Source: Bacillota bacterium
Lineage (GTDB): Bacteria > Bacillota > Clostridia > Oscillospirales > Oscillospiraceae
NCBI GenBank assembly: GCA_029100605.1
Contig: JAQXPK010000010.1
Span: 1 to 35,521 of the forward strand
Length of the DNA: 35,521 bases
Reading direction: 5' to 3'
The notes beneath the pieces are model-generated. The model ran no database searches. It had not been told where the DNA came from and saw nothing but the letters and a program-made list of their open reading frames with translations. Position numbers and translations under genes: made by a program. The first letter of the stretch is position 1. Each line of letters begins with the position of its first letter. This document shows positions 16,072 to 25,184 of the stretch, one piece after another.

Positions 16072-16100
16072 TTGATTTTACCGTCCGTTTGTCTTACAAT
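16072..16100 (+). promoter_or_regulatory. Promoter of trmL (and perhaps pgk-tpiA)
   Basis: TTGATT (16072-16077) and TACAAT (16095-16100) are 17 bases apart within an AT-rich stretch (15960-16100). The 15895-16071 interval between this and the queT promoter shows no other feature. Confidence 0.6.
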
Positions 16101-16157
16101 AACTCTGAGCGGAATTTGAGAAAGCTGTCCGACGCGGCTGCACCGGAGGGATGGGAA

Positions 16158-16640
16158 TTGCTGAATATTGTACTGGTGGAACCGGAGATTCCTCAGAACT
16201 GCGGCAATATCGCTCGCACCTGCGCCGCCACCGGCTGCCGCCTGCACCTGATCCGGCCTCTGGGCTTCGACATCTCCGAACGGGCTGTCCGCCGGGCCGG
16301 ACTGGACTACTGGCATCTGGTGGAGGTTCTGGACTACGAAAACCTGGCGGATTTCTTCTCCCGAAACCAGGTGGAGGAAATGTGGTGCCTGTCCACGAAA
16401 GCGCCCCGGAGCTATACCGAGGCTTCCTTTCACGACGGCTGCTACCTGTTCTTCGGCAAGGAGACCAAAGGGCTTCCAGAGGAATTCCTGCAGGCGCACT
16501 ACGACGAATGCGTCCGCATCCCCATGGTGAGCGACGCCCGGAGCCTGAACCTGAGCAACGCGGTGGCGATTACCGTCTACGAGGCGCTGCGTCAGCTTTC
16601 CTTTCCCAATTTGCGCGACTACGGTAAAATGCGGGAATGA
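16158..16640 (+). CDS. trmL: tRNA (cytidine(34)-2'-O)-methyltransferase
   Basis: TrmL is a small SPOUT methyltransferase that methylates the ribose of tRNA wobble position 34 using SAM. The 160-residue protein begins MLNIVLVEPEIPQNCGNIARTC, the family's signature. It ends with the SPOUT knot motifs YLFFGKETKGLP and RIPM...SLNLSNAVAITVYEALRQ. The start is inferred to be TTG 16158, with GGAGGGATGG upstream, since homologues begin exactly there; the frame is open to an upstream TTG at 16089. Length fits the family (about 155-165). It lies 27 bases before pgk. Confidence 0.93.
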   Translation: MLNIVLVEPEIPQNCGNIARTCAATGCRLHLIRPLGFDISERAVRRAGLDYWHLVEVLDYENLADFFSRNQVEEMWCLSTKAPRSYTEASFHDGCYLFFGKETKGLPEEFLQAHYDECVRIPMVSDARSLNLSNAVAITVYEALRQLSFPNLRDYGKMRE

Positions 16641-16667
16641 ATTCCCGATGATTATGGAGGAATTACC

Positions 16668-17867
16668 ATGAACTACAATAAGAAGTCCATCGAGGACATT
16701 GACGTATCCGGCAAGCGGGTGCTGTGCCGCTGCGACTTCAATGTCCCCACCAAGAACGGCGTCATCACCTCCGATAAGCGGATCGTCGCCGCCATGCCCA
16801 CCATCCGGTACCTGGTCGATCACAACGCCAAGGTCATCCTGTGCTCTCACATGGGCAAGCCCAAGGGCGAGTGGAAGCCGGAGCTGAGCCTGAAGATCGT
16901 CGCCAAGCGCATCAGCGAGCTGCTTGGCAAGGAAGTCATCATGGCTGCCGATGTCGCCGGTGAGGACGCCAAGGCCAAGGCCGCCCAGCTTCAGGACGGC
17001 GACGTGATGCTGCTGGAGAACACCCGCTTTGAAAAGGGCGAAACCAAGAACGATCCCGAGCTGAGCAAGGCGCTGGCCTCTCTGGCGGACATCTTCGTCA
17101 ACGACGCCTTCGGCACCGCCCACCGCGCCCATTCTTCCACCGCCGGCGTGGCCGACTATCTGCCCGCCGTCAGCGGCTTTTTGGTTCAGAAGGAAGTGTC
17201 CATCATGGGCAAGGCGCTGACCAATCCAGAACGTCCCTTCGTCGCCGTTCTGGGCGGCGCCAAGGTCTCCGACAAGCTGAACGTCATCAACAACCTTCTG
17301 GAGAAGGTGGACACCCTGATCATCGGCGGCGGCATGGCCTATACCTTCCTGGCTGCCAAGGGCTACGCCGTTGGCAAGTCTCTGCTAGACGAGAGCAAGA
17401 TCGACTACTGCAAGGAAATGATGGCGAAGGCGGAAGCCAAGGGCGTCAAGCTGCTGCTGCCTGTGGACGTGGTAGTTGCCGATACCTTCCCCGACCCCAT
17501 TGACGGCCCCATCGAAGTGTCCACCGTTGACGCCGACGCCATTCCCGCCGACAAGGAAGGTCTGGACATTGGTGAGAAGTCCTGCGCCCTGTTCGCTTCC
17601 GCTGTGAAGGACGCCAAGACCGTGGTTTGGAACGGCCCCATGGGCGTGTTCGAGAACCCCACCCTGGCAAAGGGCACCATTGCCATGGCACAGGCGCTGG
17701 CGGATTCCAGCGCGACCACCATCGTCGGCGGCGGCGACAGCGCCGCGGCCTGCGAGCAGCTGGGCTTTGCTGACAAGATCACCCATATTTCCACCGGCGG
17801 CGGCGCTTCCCTGGAGTTCCTGGAAGGCCTGGAGCTGCCCGGCATTGCCTGCCTGGAAGACAAGTAA
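16668..17867 (+). CDS. pgk: Phosphoglycerate kinase
   Basis: Pgk makes ATP from 1,3-bisphosphoglycerate in glycolysis. The 399-residue protein has [14 protein letters not shown] (substrate site), [41 protein letters not shown], and the nucleotide-binding [10 protein letters not shown] and GGGDSAAAC near the C-terminus. Length is standard. GGAGGAATTACC precedes the ATG. tpiA follows on the same strand; gapA is not in the window. Confidence 0.98.
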   Translation: MNYNKKSIEDIDVSGKRVLCRCDFNVPTKNGVITSDKRIVAAMPTIRYLVDHNAKVILCSHMGKPKGEWKPELSLKIVAKRISELLGKEVIMAADVAGEDAKAKAAQLQDGDVMLLENTRFEKGETKNDPELSKALASLADIFVNDAFGTAHRAHSSTAGVADYLPAVSGFLVQKEVSIMGKALTNPERPFVAVLGGAKVSDKLNVINNLLEKVDTLIIGGGMAYTFLAAKGYAVGKSLLDESKIDYCKEMMAKAEAKGVKLLLPVDVVVADTFPDPIDGPIEVSTVDADAIPADKEGLDIGEKSCALFASAVKDAKTVVWNGPMGVFENPTLAKGTIAMAQALADSSATTIVGGGDSAAACEQLGFADKITHISTGGGASLEFLEGLELPGIACLEDK

Positions 17868-17883
17868 TCCGATTTGTCCGTAC

Positions 17884-17904
17884 GGGAGGGGCGCTGCCCC
17901 TCCC
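17884..17904 (+). other. GC hairpin between pgk and tpiA
   Basis: A perfect 9-bp stem (GGGAGGGGC / GCCCCTCCC) with loop GCT lies 16 bases after the pgk stop. No T-run follows, so it is more likely a processing or stability element within a pgk-tpiA transcript than a full terminator. Confidence 0.5.
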
Positions 17905-18005
17905 CTGCACTGTCCTCCGGGCGTGTTTCCCGCTGACTTTGTAAATCTGCGTCGCGCCGCTCCGGCTGCGATGAAACCATAAAGCGATCAAAGGAGAAAA
18001 TGAAA

Positions 18006-18782
18006 ATGAACAGAAAGTACCGTAAGACCGTTATCGCCGGCAACTGGAAGATGAACAAGACCCCCTCCGAAACCAAGGAGTTTATGACCCAGCTGAAGGC
18101 CATCCTGCCCAAGGGCCGCTGGTGTGATGTGGCGCTGTGCGTTCCCGCCGTGTGCATCCCCGCCGCCGTCCGCGCCATGCGGGAGACTCGGGTGGGCATT
18201 GGCGCCGAGAACTGCAACGCCAACGCCTCCGGCGCTTACACCGGCGAAATTGCCACCAATATGCTGGTGGATGCCGGCTGCAAGTACGTCATCATCGGTC
18301 ACTCCGAGCGCCGCGCCATGGGCGAGACCGACGCCGATGTCAACGCCAAAGTCCTGGCTGCCCTGAACGCCGGCCTGACCCCCATCATGTGCTGCGGCGA
18401 GAGCCTGGAGCAGCGCCAGAGCGGCGTCACCACTGAGTGGATCACCATGCAGATCAAGCTGGGTCTGCAGAACGTCCCCGAGGACAAGATCCGCAAGGTC
18501 ATCATCGCCTACGAGCCCATCTGGGCCATCGGCACCGGCCTGACCGCCACCCCCGAGCAGGCGGAAGAGGTCTGTGAGAACATCCGTAGCGTGGTGCGCA
18601 AGCTGTACTCCTCCAAAAACGCCCGTGCCATCTCCATCCTGTACGGCGGTTCCATGAACGACAAGAACGCTTTCGAGCTGCTGGCTCAGCCCGACATCGA
18701 CGGCGGCCTGATCGGCGGCGCTTCCCTGGTTCCCGAGAAGTTCGTCAAGATCATCGAGGCAGCCAACCAGCCCGCTGTGTAA
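18006..18782 (+). CDS. tpiA: Triose-phosphate isomerase
   Basis: TpiA interconverts dihydroxyacetone phosphate and glyceraldehyde 3-phosphate. The 258-residue protein has AGNWKMNKT (catalytic Lys), [10 protein letters not shown] (His), [11 protein letters not shown] (Glu) and the phosphate-gripping YGGSMNDKN and GLIGGASL. The ATG at 18006 is favoured over the in-frame ATG at 18000 because AAGGAGAAA then has better spacing. It follows pgk by about 140 bases, a common pairing. Confidence 0.97.
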   Translation: MNRKYRKTVIAGNWKMNKTPSETKEFMTQLKAILPKGRWCDVALCVPAVCIPAAVRAMRETRVGIGAENCNANASGAYTGEIATNMLVDAGCKYVIIGHSERRAMGETDADVNAKVLAALNAGLTPIMCCGESLEQRQSGVTTEWITMQIKLGLQNVPEDKIRKVIIAYEPIWAIGTGLTATPEQAEEVCENIRSVVRKLYSSKNARAISILYGGSMNDKNAFELLAQPDIDGGLIGGASLVPEKFVKIIEAANQPAV

Positions 18783-18799
18783 TTACAAAACCTATTTCC

Positions 18800-18825
18800 G
18801 GGCAGCTGCATTTCCGCAGCTGCCC
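18800..18825 (+). terminator. Terminator after tpiA
   Basis: A perfect 10-bp stem (GGGCAGCTGC / GCAGCTGCCC) with loop ATTTCC is followed by the T-rich ACTTTTCCATTTTCC. It lies 18 bases past the tpiA stop. Confidence 0.75.
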
Positions 18826-18859
18826 ACTTTTCCATTTTCCATTCGACTGAGGTAATCGT

Positions 18860-19894
18860 ATGCAGACTTTACTATTATCCGTCCAGGATCCGGAAACGCC
18901 TGTTCTTGCTGCGGAATTGATCAAGCAAGGGCAGCTGGTGGCGATTCCCACGGAAACAGTCTATGGTCTGGGTGCCAACGGCCTGGACGAGGCCGCCGTG
19001 GCAAAGATTTTTGAGGCCAAGGGTCGTCCCCAGGACAACCCTCTCATTCTGCATATCTGCGGGGCGGAGCAGATAGAACTGTTCTGCCACGACATTCCCC
19101 CGGCGGCCTATACCCTGGCGGAAAAATTCTGGCCCGGCCCGCTGACCATGGTGCTGCCTGCCCGGGACTGCGTGCCCCGGCGCACCACCGGCGGCCTGGA
19201 TACCGTCGCCGTCCGCTGTCCGGATAACGCCGTGACCCGGGAGATCATCCGCCTCGCCGGAGTGCCCATCGCCGCCCCCTCCGCCAATCTTTCCGGCAAG
19301 CCCTCTACAACCACCGCCCAGCACGTGCTGCACGACCACGACGGCAGAATTTCCGCCGTGGTGGACGGCGGGCCTTGCCGGGTGGGCGTGGAATCCACCA
19401 TTGTGGATTTGACGGAGGATCGTCCCAGACTGCTGCGCCCCGGCGGAATCACCCCGGAGCAGCTCACCGCCGTGCTGGGAGATCTGGTCATCGACAAAGC
19501 AGTCACCGCCCAGATTGACAAGGACGCCGTGGTAAAGGCTCCCGGCATGAAGTACCGCCACTATGCCCCGGCGGAGCCGGTTACAATCGTCTCCGGCAGC
19601 CGGGAGAAGGCCGCCGCCTATATCCGCCGTCACTTCACCCCCGGCGACCGGGTGCTGTGCTTTGAAGAAGAACTGCCCCTGTACGATGGGTGCAATCCCC
19701 TGGCCTATGGTCGGGAAGCGGATGTGAATACGCTTTCCGCTGGCCTGTTTTCCGCCCTGCGGGAGCTGGACGACCCATCGATTCATCAGGTGTACGCCCG
19801 CTGCCCCGTGGGCGGGGGCGTGGCCTACGCCGTGCAGAACCGGCTGAAGAAGGCTGCTGCCTTCCACATTGTAAACGCGGAGGAAGAGGCATGA
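18860..19894 (+). CDS. L-threonylcarbamoyladenylate synthase (Sua5 type)
   Basis: The enzyme makes threonylcarbamoyl-AMP from threonine, bicarbonate and ATP for the t6A37 modification of tRNA. The 344-residue protein has a YrdC/TsaC domain (KQGQLVAIPTETVYGLGANG, KGRPQDNPLILH, SANLSGKPSTTTAQHV, VESTIVDL) over residues 1-205. A C-terminal Sua5 domain follows after the linker APGMKYRHYAP. The two-domain length marks it as Sua5/YwlC-like rather than short TsaC. AGGTAATCGT precedes the ATG. Its stop overlaps the coaE start (ATGA). Confidence 0.94.
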   Translation: MQTLLLSVQDPETPVLAAELIKQGQLVAIPTETVYGLGANGLDEAAVAKIFEAKGRPQDNPLILHICGAEQIELFCHDIPPAAYTLAEKFWPGPLTMVLPARDCVPRRTTGGLDTVAVRCPDNAVTREIIRLAGVPIAAPSANLSGKPSTTTAQHVLHDHDGRISAVVDGGPCRVGVESTIVDLTEDRPRLLRPGGITPEQLTAVLGDLVIDKAVTAQIDKDAVVKAPGMKYRHYAPAEPVTIVSGSREKAAAYIRRHFTPGDRVLCFEEELPLYDGCNPLAYGREADVNTLSAGLFSALRELDDPSIHQVYARCPVGGGVAYAVQNRLKKAAAFHIVNAEEEA

Positions 19895-21924
19895 TCCTGG
19901 GCATCACCGGAGGCACCGGCTGCGGCAAAACCACCCTGCTGAATATTCTGAAGGAGCAGGGCGCGCTGGTGCTGGACTGCGACGCAATCTACCACGAGCT
20001 GCTCACCCGGGACGCTTCTCTGCTTGCCGCCATTGAAGCCCGATTTCCCGGGACGGTGGAGGCAGGACAGCTTCAGCGCAAAAAGCTGGGCGCTCTGGTC
20101 TTTTCCGACAAAAACGCCCTGCTGGATTTGAACAAAATCACCCACGCCGCCGTGAAGCGGGAGGTACTTTCCCGGCTGGAGCCAAAGCCCGAGCTTGCCG
20201 CCATTGACGCCATCGCCCTGTTTGAAGGAGGACTGGCGGAGCTGTGCGGCGTGACCGTGGCTGTCACCGCCCCGGTGGAAAACCGGGTGCGCCGCCTTAT
20301 GCGCCGGGACGGTATTTCGGAAGCCTACGCCCGCAGCCGGATCGCCGCCCAGCCCAGGGAGGATTGGTTCCGGGTGAAATGCGATTATGTTCTGGAAAAC
20401 ACCGGAACCGAGCCGGAATTTCGAGAGAAATGCCTTGCGTTTTTACGGAAAATCGGTATAATGGAATTCACACACCCCAGCGCTGCCCCGTATTTTCCGG
20501 CGGAAGCGAACAACCACAGAAACATAGGAGGACAAGATATGACCACTGAAGAACTCCGCGACGCTCTGTTGGCATCGCCCAAAAACGGCTATACCCGCCT
20601 GTCCGACGCCCAGCGCGTCGAGATGGAGCGCTACGCCAAGCGCTACATGGCGTTCATGAACGCGTGCAAGACCGAGCGGGAGGCCACCGCCTGGGCTTCC
20701 CGGGAAGCGGAAAAGCTGGGCTACAAGCCCTTCACCCCCGGCATGGCGGCAAACCCCGGCGACAAGATCTACTACAATAACCGGGGCAAGTCCATTGCCC
20801 TGGCGGTCATCGGCAAGCGTCCGCTAAGCGAGGGCGCCAACATCTGCGCCGCCCACGTGGATTCCCCTCGGCTGGACATCAAGCCCAACCCTCTGTATGA
20901 GGATTCCGAAATTGCCTACCTCAAAACCCACTACTACGGCGGCATCAAAAAATACCAGTGGCCTACCATCCCCCTGGCGCTCCACGGCGTGGTGTACCGC
21001 AAGGATGGCACGGTTGTCCCCGTCACCATCGGTGAGGACGACAATGATCCGGTGCTGATGGTTTCCGACCTGCTGCCCCACCTGGCGGCGGATCAGATGC
21101 AGAAAGTCGCCGCAAAGGTCATCGAGGGCGAGCAGCTGAACGTGATCCTGGGTACCGAGCCCCTGGCGGGCGACGGGGATAACCTGGTCAAGCTGCACGT
21201 TATGAAGCTGCTGAATGAAAAATACGGTCTGGTAGAAAGCGATTTTCTCTCCGCCGAGCTGACCGCGGTGCCCGCCGGGCGCTGCCGGGAAGTGGGACTG
21301 GATCGGAGCCTCATCAGCGCCTACGGTCACGACGACCGGGTCTGCGCCTACGCCGAGCTGGACGCCCTGTTTGCCGTGGAAAATCCCGAAAAGACAGCCG
21401 TGTGTATTCTTGCGGACAAGGAGGAAATTGGCTCCGTGGGCATTTCCGGTATGCAGAGCCATTACTTTGAGCACTTCATGGGGGCTCTGTGCGATGCCCA
21501 GGGCGTTAAGCTCAGCGACTGCTTTGCCAATTCCTTCTGCCTGTCCGCGGACGTTTCCAACGCCTATGATCCCAACTGGCCCGAGACCTGTGACAAACGG
21601 AACACCAGCCAGCTGAACTATGGCGTTGCCATCTGCAAATACACCGGTTCCCGGGGTAAGAGCGGCGCAAGCGACGCTTCCGCCGAGGCTATGGGGCACG
21701 TCCGTTCCACTCTGGACGGAGCCGGCGTCATCTGGCAGATTGCCACCCTGGGCAAGGTGGATCAGGGCGGCGGTGGCACCGTTGCAGCCTTCATGTCCAA
21801 CCGGAACATCGTCACCGTGGACGCAGGCGTGCCGGTGATCAGTATGCACGCTCCCACCGAGCTGGTTGCCAAGCTGGACTGCTACGAAACCATGCTGGCC
21901 TGCAAAGCCATTTACCTGGCCTGA
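19891..21924 (+). CDS. coaE: Dephospho-CoA kinase reading in frame into an M18 aminopeptidase (677-residue frame)
   Basis: CoaE phosphorylates dephospho-CoA in the last step of coenzyme A synthesis. Residues 1-190 are a recognisable kinase: P-loop GITGGTGCGKTT, DCDAIYHELL, ALFEGGLAEL, and RLMRRDGISEAYARSRIAAQ in the lid. The frame opens at ATG 19891, overlapping the tsaC/sua5 stop. No stop codon follows the kinase. The frame continues through about 26 non-conserved residues into the aminopeptidase start at 20539 and ends at 21924. Either the product is a fusion, or a small insertion or deletion near 20436-20462 removed the stop: deleting one T from TTTTT at 20440-20444 would give an early TAA. 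The kinase itself looks complete. Confidence 0.8.
   Translation: MILGITGGTGCGKTTLLNILKEQGALVLDCDAIYHELLTRDASLLAAIEARFPGTVEAGQLQRKKLGALVFSDKNALLDLNKITHAAVKREVLSRLEPKPELAAIDAIALFEGGLAELCGVTVAVTAPVENRVRRLMRRDGISEAYARSRIAAQPREDWFRVKCDYVLENTGTEPEFREKCLAFLRKIGIMEFTHPSAAPYFPAEANNHRNIGGQDMTTEELRDALLASPKNGYTRLSDAQRVEMERYAKRYMAFMNACKTEREATAWASREAEKLGYKPFTPGMAANPGDKIYYNNRGKSIALAVIGKRPLSEGANICAAHVDSPRLDIKPNPLYEDSEIAYLKTHYYGGIKKYQWPTIPLALHGVVYRKDGTVVPVTIGEDDNDPVLMVSDLLPHLAADQMQKVAAKVIEGEQLNVILGTEPLAGDGDNLVKLHVMKLLNEKYGLVESDFLSAELTAVPAGRCREVGLDRSLISAYGHDDRVCAYAELDALFAVENPEKTAVCILADKEEIGSVGISGMQSHYFEHFMGALCDAQGVKLSDCFANSFCLSADVSNAYDPNWPETCDKRNTSQLNYGVAICKYTGSRGKSGASDASAEAMGHVRSTLDGAGVIWQIATLGKVDQGGGGTVAAFMSNRNIVTVDAGVPVISMHAPTELVAKLDCYETMLACKAIYLA
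20435..20462 (+). promoter_or_regulatory. Internal promoter for the aminopeptidase gene
   Basis: TTGCGT (20435-20440) and a perfect TATAAT (20457-20462) are 16 bases apart in the last codons of the kinase region, about 75 bases before the aminopeptidase ATG. Confidence 0.55.
20539..21924 (+). CDS. M18 family aminopeptidase
   Basis: M18 enzymes are dinuclear zinc aminopeptidases that remove N-terminal residues from peptides in the cytoplasm. The 461-residue protein shows all expected ligands: AAHVDSPRLD (His/Asp), YGHDDRVCAYAELD (bridging Asp), DKEEIGS (catalytic and binding Glu), LSADVSNAYDPNW (Asp) and ISMHAPTELV (last His). ATAGGAGGACAAGAT gives a near-ideal SD before the ATG at 20539, and a promoter-like sequence lies upstream, so independent translation is likely even though the frame is continuous with coaE. 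Closest to the clostridial ApeA-type group. Confidence 0.93.
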   Translation: MTTEELRDALLASPKNGYTRLSDAQRVEMERYAKRYMAFMNACKTEREATAWASREAEKLGYKPFTPGMAANPGDKIYYNNRGKSIALAVIGKRPLSEGANICAAHVDSPRLDIKPNPLYEDSEIAYLKTHYYGGIKKYQWPTIPLALHGVVYRKDGTVVPVTIGEDDNDPVLMVSDLLPHLAADQMQKVAAKVIEGEQLNVILGTEPLAGDGDNLVKLHVMKLLNEKYGLVESDFLSAELTAVPAGRCREVGLDRSLISAYGHDDRVCAYAELDALFAVENPEKTAVCILADKEEIGSVGISGMQSHYFEHFMGALCDAQGVKLSDCFANSFCLSADVSNAYDPNWPETCDKRNTSQLNYGVAICKYTGSRGKSGASDASAEAMGHVRSTLDGAGVIWQIATLGKVDQGGGGTVAAFMSNRNIVTVDAGVPVISMHAPTELVAKLDCYETMLACKAIYLA

Positions 21925-21928
21925 TTCC

Positions 21929-22192
21929 AATTAATGCATACTGAACAACGCAAAACGCCTTGAAAGTCAAGGCTTTCAGGCATTTTTTGCGTTGTTCGGG
22001 TGCAAGGGTTTTGCGCTAAAAAGTGCAAAGCCCTTGCACCTGCCGAATTGCATGGTACGCCATGCAATTCGGATACGCATTGATTTCTGTGTGAATTCCA
22101 TAAAAACGGTTTCAAAGAGCCGTTTTTATGGTATTACGCACCTGACGGTGCGTGAATAAGCCGCAAAGCGGCTTATTCAGCAGACATTAATT
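21929..22192. repeat. Nested hairpin-chain element after the aminopeptidase gene
   Basis: The outer ends are inverted: AATTAATG-N4-CTGAA at the left, TTCAG-N4-CATTAATT at the right. Inside are adjacent hairpins. They are GAACAACGCAAAA/TTTTGCGTTGTTC (21943-21997, with GCCTTGA/TCAAGGC inside), GGTGCAAGGG-TTTTGC with its complement (21999-22040), CCGAATTGCATGG/CCATGCAATTCGG (22043-22072), CCATAAAAACGG/CCGTTTTTATGG (22098-22131), ACGCACC/GGTGCGT (22136-22153) and TGAATAAGCCGC/GCGGCTTATTCA (22153-22179). The first may end the aminopeptidase transcript. There is no gene inside. Confidence 0.75.
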
Positions 22193-22200
22193 AAAAACAC

Positions 22201-22246
22201 GAAAAATCCCCGGCTTCGGTTGACCAGACCAAGCCGGGGATTTTTC
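22201..22246. terminator. Strong bidirectional terminator
   Basis: A perfect 16-bp stem (GAAAAATCCCCGGCTT / AAGCCGGGGATTTTTC) encloses a 14-base loop. A-runs and T-runs on the two sides suit termination in either direction. Confidence 0.8.
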
Positions 22247-22431
22247 AGAGAAAAAGAGAGGTAAGAAAATGAAAAAGAAAATAATCACTGTTTACGCTTC
22301 TTATTATACCCGGGGGGTATTAAAAAATAAGCGTGGAATTATTAAATAAGTATTAAGCAGGTAGAATACGGGAGCGCAGTTTTGTGTAAAACGCCAGATA
22401 TGAACTTTTTGTAGCTTCTTCTCCCGGGGCC

Positions 22432-22459
22432 TTGACTTTTTTCCAAAATGGGGTATAGT
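22432..22459 (+). promoter_or_regulatory. Promoter of clpB
   Basis: TTGACT (22432-22437) and TATAGT (22454-22459) are 16 bases apart, directly upstream of the CIRCE operator. Confidence 0.8.
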
Positions 22460-22472
22460 AAGGACAAATGAA

Positions 22473-22499
22473 TTAGCACTCTCATCGTTAGAGTGCTAA
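22473..22499 (+). promoter_or_regulatory. CIRCE operator (HrcA binding site)
   Basis: TTAGCACTC and GAGTGCTAA are separated by nine bases, an exact match to the CIRCE consensus. It overlaps the likely transcription start, so HrcA would repress clpB until heat shock. Confidence 0.97.
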
Positions 22500-22520
22500 A
22501 GTGAAAGGAAGGCAAGGTAG

Positions 22521-25112
22521 ATGAACTTCAACAATTACACGCAAAAATCTCTGGAGGCTGTCCAGAGTGCCCAGCAGCTGGCGGTTCAGAATTCCAACCA
22601 GCAGCTGGAACAGGTGCATCTGCTTCTGGCGCTGCTGCAGCAGGAGGGTGGACTGATCCCTCAGCTGCTGCGGAAAATGGATGTGACGGTGGAGAGCCTG
22701 GAGGCCGCCGCCAAGGCGGAACTGAACAAGCTGCCCGGGGTGAAAATGAGCCGGGAGGCGGATCGCTTCTATATCAGCGCCGACGTGGACGCCACCTTCA
22801 CTGCGGCGGAACAGCAGGCAAAGACTATGAAAGACGAGTTCGTGTCCGTGGAGCATCTGTTCCTGGGACTGCTGGAAACCGCCCGGGGTGGTGTGAAGGA
22901 GCTGTTTGAGACTTACCGGATCACCAAAGAGAACGCCCTGAAGGCTTTGCAAACCGTCCGGGGCAACCAGAGGGTCACCTCCGACAACCCGGAGGGCACC
23001 TACGACGCTCTGGAAAAGTACGGCACCGACCTGGTCAAGCGGGCGCGGGAGCAGAAAATGGATCCGGTCATCGGTCGGGACGAGGAAATCCGCAATGTCA
23101 TTCGGATTCTCTCCCGGAAAACCAAGAATAACCCCGTCCTCATCGGTGAGCCTGGCGTGGGCAAAACCGCCATCGCCGAGGGGCTGGCTCAGCGGATCGT
23201 CAAAAAAGACGTTCCCAAGCAGCTCCAGGACAAGACCATCTTCTCCCTGGATATGGGCGCGCTGATTGCCGGCGCCAAGTACCGGGGCGAATTTGAGGAG
23301 CGGCTGAAGGCCGTGCTGAACGAGGTCAAAAAATCCGAGGGCAGGATCATCCTCTTCATCGACGAACTGCACACCATTGTGGGCGCGGGCAAGACCGAGG
23401 GCAGCATGGACGCGGGCAACCTCTTAAAACCCATGCTGGCTCGGGGCGAGCTGCACTGCATCGGCGCAACGACCCTGGACGAGTACCGGCAGTATATCGA
23501 AAAAGACGCCGCCCTGGAACGCCGGTTCCAGCCGGTGCAGGTGGATGAACCCACGGTGGAGGACACCATTGCCATTCTCCGTGGACTGAAGGAGCGCTAC
23601 GAGGTGTTCCACGGCGTGAAAATCGCGGATTCCGCCATCATTGCCGCCGCAACACTGTCCCACCGGTATATCACCGACCGGTTTCTTCCGGACAAGGCCA
23701 TCGACCTGATCGATGAGGCCTGCGCCCAGATCCGCACGGAGATGGATTCCATGCCCACGGAGCTGGATGCCGTGTCCCGGAAGATCATCCAGATGGAGAT
23801 CGAGGAGGCTGCGCTGAAGAAGGAAGAGGACGAGCTGTCCAAGGCGCGCCTTGTCGAGCTGCAGAAGGAGCTTGCCGAGGAGCGGGATTCTTTCAACGCC
23901 ATGAAGGCTCAGTGGGAGAACGAAAAGAACGCCATCGGTCGGGTTCAGCAGCTGCGGGAAAAGATTGAAGATCTGAACCGTCAGATTGAGGCCGCCGAGC
24001 AGAGCTATGATCTGGAAAAGGCAGCGGAGCTGAAATACGGTCGCCTGCCGGAGGCCAAGAAGCAGCTGGAGGAAGAGGAGCGCCGTGCTCAGTCCGCCAA
24101 GGACAGCAATATCCTTCGGGATCGGGTCACCGACGAGGAAATCGCCAAGATCGTGGAGCGGTGGACGGGCATTCCCGTGTCCCGGCTGGTTCAGGGCGAG
24201 CGGGAGAAGCTGCTGACCCTGGACGAGACGCTCCACAAGCGGGTGGTGGGTCAGGACGAAGCCGTCCAGGCCGTCACCGAGGCCATCCAGCGCAGCCGCG
24301 CCGGCATTCAGGATCCCAACCGCCCCATCGGTTCCTTCCTGTTCCTGGGTCCCACCGGTGTTGGCAAGACCGAGCTTGCCAAGGCACTGGCTCAGGCGCT
24401 GTTCGACGATGAGAACAACATGGTGCGAATCGATATGTCCGAATACATGGAGAAATACTCCGTGTCCCGGCTCATCGGCGCGCCTCCCGGATATGTGGGC
24501 TATGAGGAAGGCGGTCAGCTGACGGAGGCCGTGCGCCGTAAGCCCTACTCCGTCGTCCTGTTCGACGAGGTGGAGAAGGCGCATCCCGACGTGTTCAACG
24601 TCCTGCTGCAGGTGCTGGACGACGGGCGAATCACCGATTCCCAGGGCAGAACCGTGGACTTTAAGAATACGATTCTGATTCTGACCTCCAACCTTGGCTC
24701 CGAGTATCTGCTGAACGGCATCAACCCTGACGGCACCATCGACGAGAGCGCCAAGGAGCAGGTACGCGCCCTTCTGCGCCGCACCTTCCGTCCCGAGTTT
24801 CTGAACCGTTTGGATGAGATCGTGTTCTATAAGCCCCTGACCAAGCAGAATGTGACCCAAATCATCGATCTGCAGATTGCCAAACTGAACCAGCGGCTGG
24901 CCGATCAGCAGATTCGCTGCGAGCTGACGCCCGCCGCCAAGAGCGCTATCGTGGACGCGGCCTACGATCCTCAGTATGGTGCCCGGCCTCTGCGCCGGTA
25001 TGTCCAGCACACGGTGGAGACCATGCTCAGCAAGCGCCTGCTTCAGGGCGACATCACCCCGGGGCAGACCGTCACCGTGGACGCGGAAAACGGCGAATTG
25101 GTGATGAAATAA
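22521..25112 (+). CDS. clpB: ATP-dependent disaggregase ClpB
   Basis: ClpB is a hexameric AAA+ chaperone that works with DnaK to pull apart protein aggregates. The 863-residue protein has the N-terminal Clp_N repeat (1-150), NBD1 with Walker A GEPGVGKT (209-216) and Walker B LFIDELHT, a coiled-coil M domain (about 400-530, rich in Glu/Lys) and NBD2 with Walker A GPTGVGKT (near 610-617) and Walker [12 protein letters not shown]. The M domain and the lack of a ClpP-binding loop mark it as ClpB rather than ClpA/ClpC. CIRCE control fits a class I heat-shock gene. GGAAGGCAAGG precedes the ATG. Confidence 0.98.
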   Translation: MNFNNYTQKSLEAVQSAQQLAVQNSNQQLEQVHLLLALLQQEGGLIPQLLRKMDVTVESLEAAAKAELNKLPGVKMSREADRFYISADVDATFTAAEQQAKTMKDEFVSVEHLFLGLLETARGGVKELFETYRITKENALKALQTVRGNQRVTSDNPEGTYDALEKYGTDLVKRAREQKMDPVIGRDEEIRNVIRILSRKTKNNPVLIGEPGVGKTAIAEGLAQRIVKKDVPKQLQDKTIFSLDMGALIAGAKYRGEFEERLKAVLNEVKKSEGRIILFIDELHTIVGAGKTEGSMDAGNLLKPMLARGELHCIGATTLDEYRQYIEKDAALERRFQPVQVDEPTVEDTIAILRGLKERYEVFHGVKIADSAIIAAATLSHRYITDRFLPDKAIDLIDEACAQIRTEMDSMPTELDAVSRKIIQMEIEEAALKKEEDELSKARLVELQKELAEERDSFNAMKAQWENEKNAIGRVQQLREKIEDLNRQIEAAEQSYDLEKAAELKYGRLPEAKKQLEEEERRAQSAKDSNILRDRVTDEEIAKIVERWTGIPVSRLVQGEREKLLTLDETLHKRVVGQDEAVQAVTEAIQRSRAGIQDPNRPIGSFLFLGPTGVGKTELAKALAQALFDDENNMVRIDMSEYMEKYSVSRLIGAPPGYVGYEEGGQLTEAVRRKPYSVVLFDEVEKAHPDVFNVLLQVLDDGRITDSQGRTVDFKNTILILTSNLGSEYLLNGINPDGTIDESAKEQVRALLRRTFRPEFLNRLDEIVFYKPLTKQNVTQIIDLQIAKLNQRLADQQIRCELTPAAKSAIVDAAYDPQYGARPLRRYVQHTVETMLSKRLLQGDITPGQTVTVDAENGELVMK

Positions 25113-25135
25113 TCCCCCGCGATTCTGTGGAAAAG

Positions 25136-25173
25136 CAAAACAGGGAAGCATCTCAGGATGCTTCCCTGTTTTG
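25136..25173. terminator. Bidirectional terminator between clpB and the LysR gene
   Basis: A perfect 17-bp stem (CAAAACAGGGAAGCATC / GATGCTTCCCTGTTTTG) with loop TCAG lies between the two convergent stop codons, with A/T-rich ends that work in both directions. Confidence 0.9.
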
Positions 25174-25184
25174 TATACCGCCGC

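Noticed and set aside
23424..25151. 575-residue minus-strand frame opposite clpB
   Set aside because: Antisense shadow of clpB; no domain, no SD, and it spans the clpB terminator.
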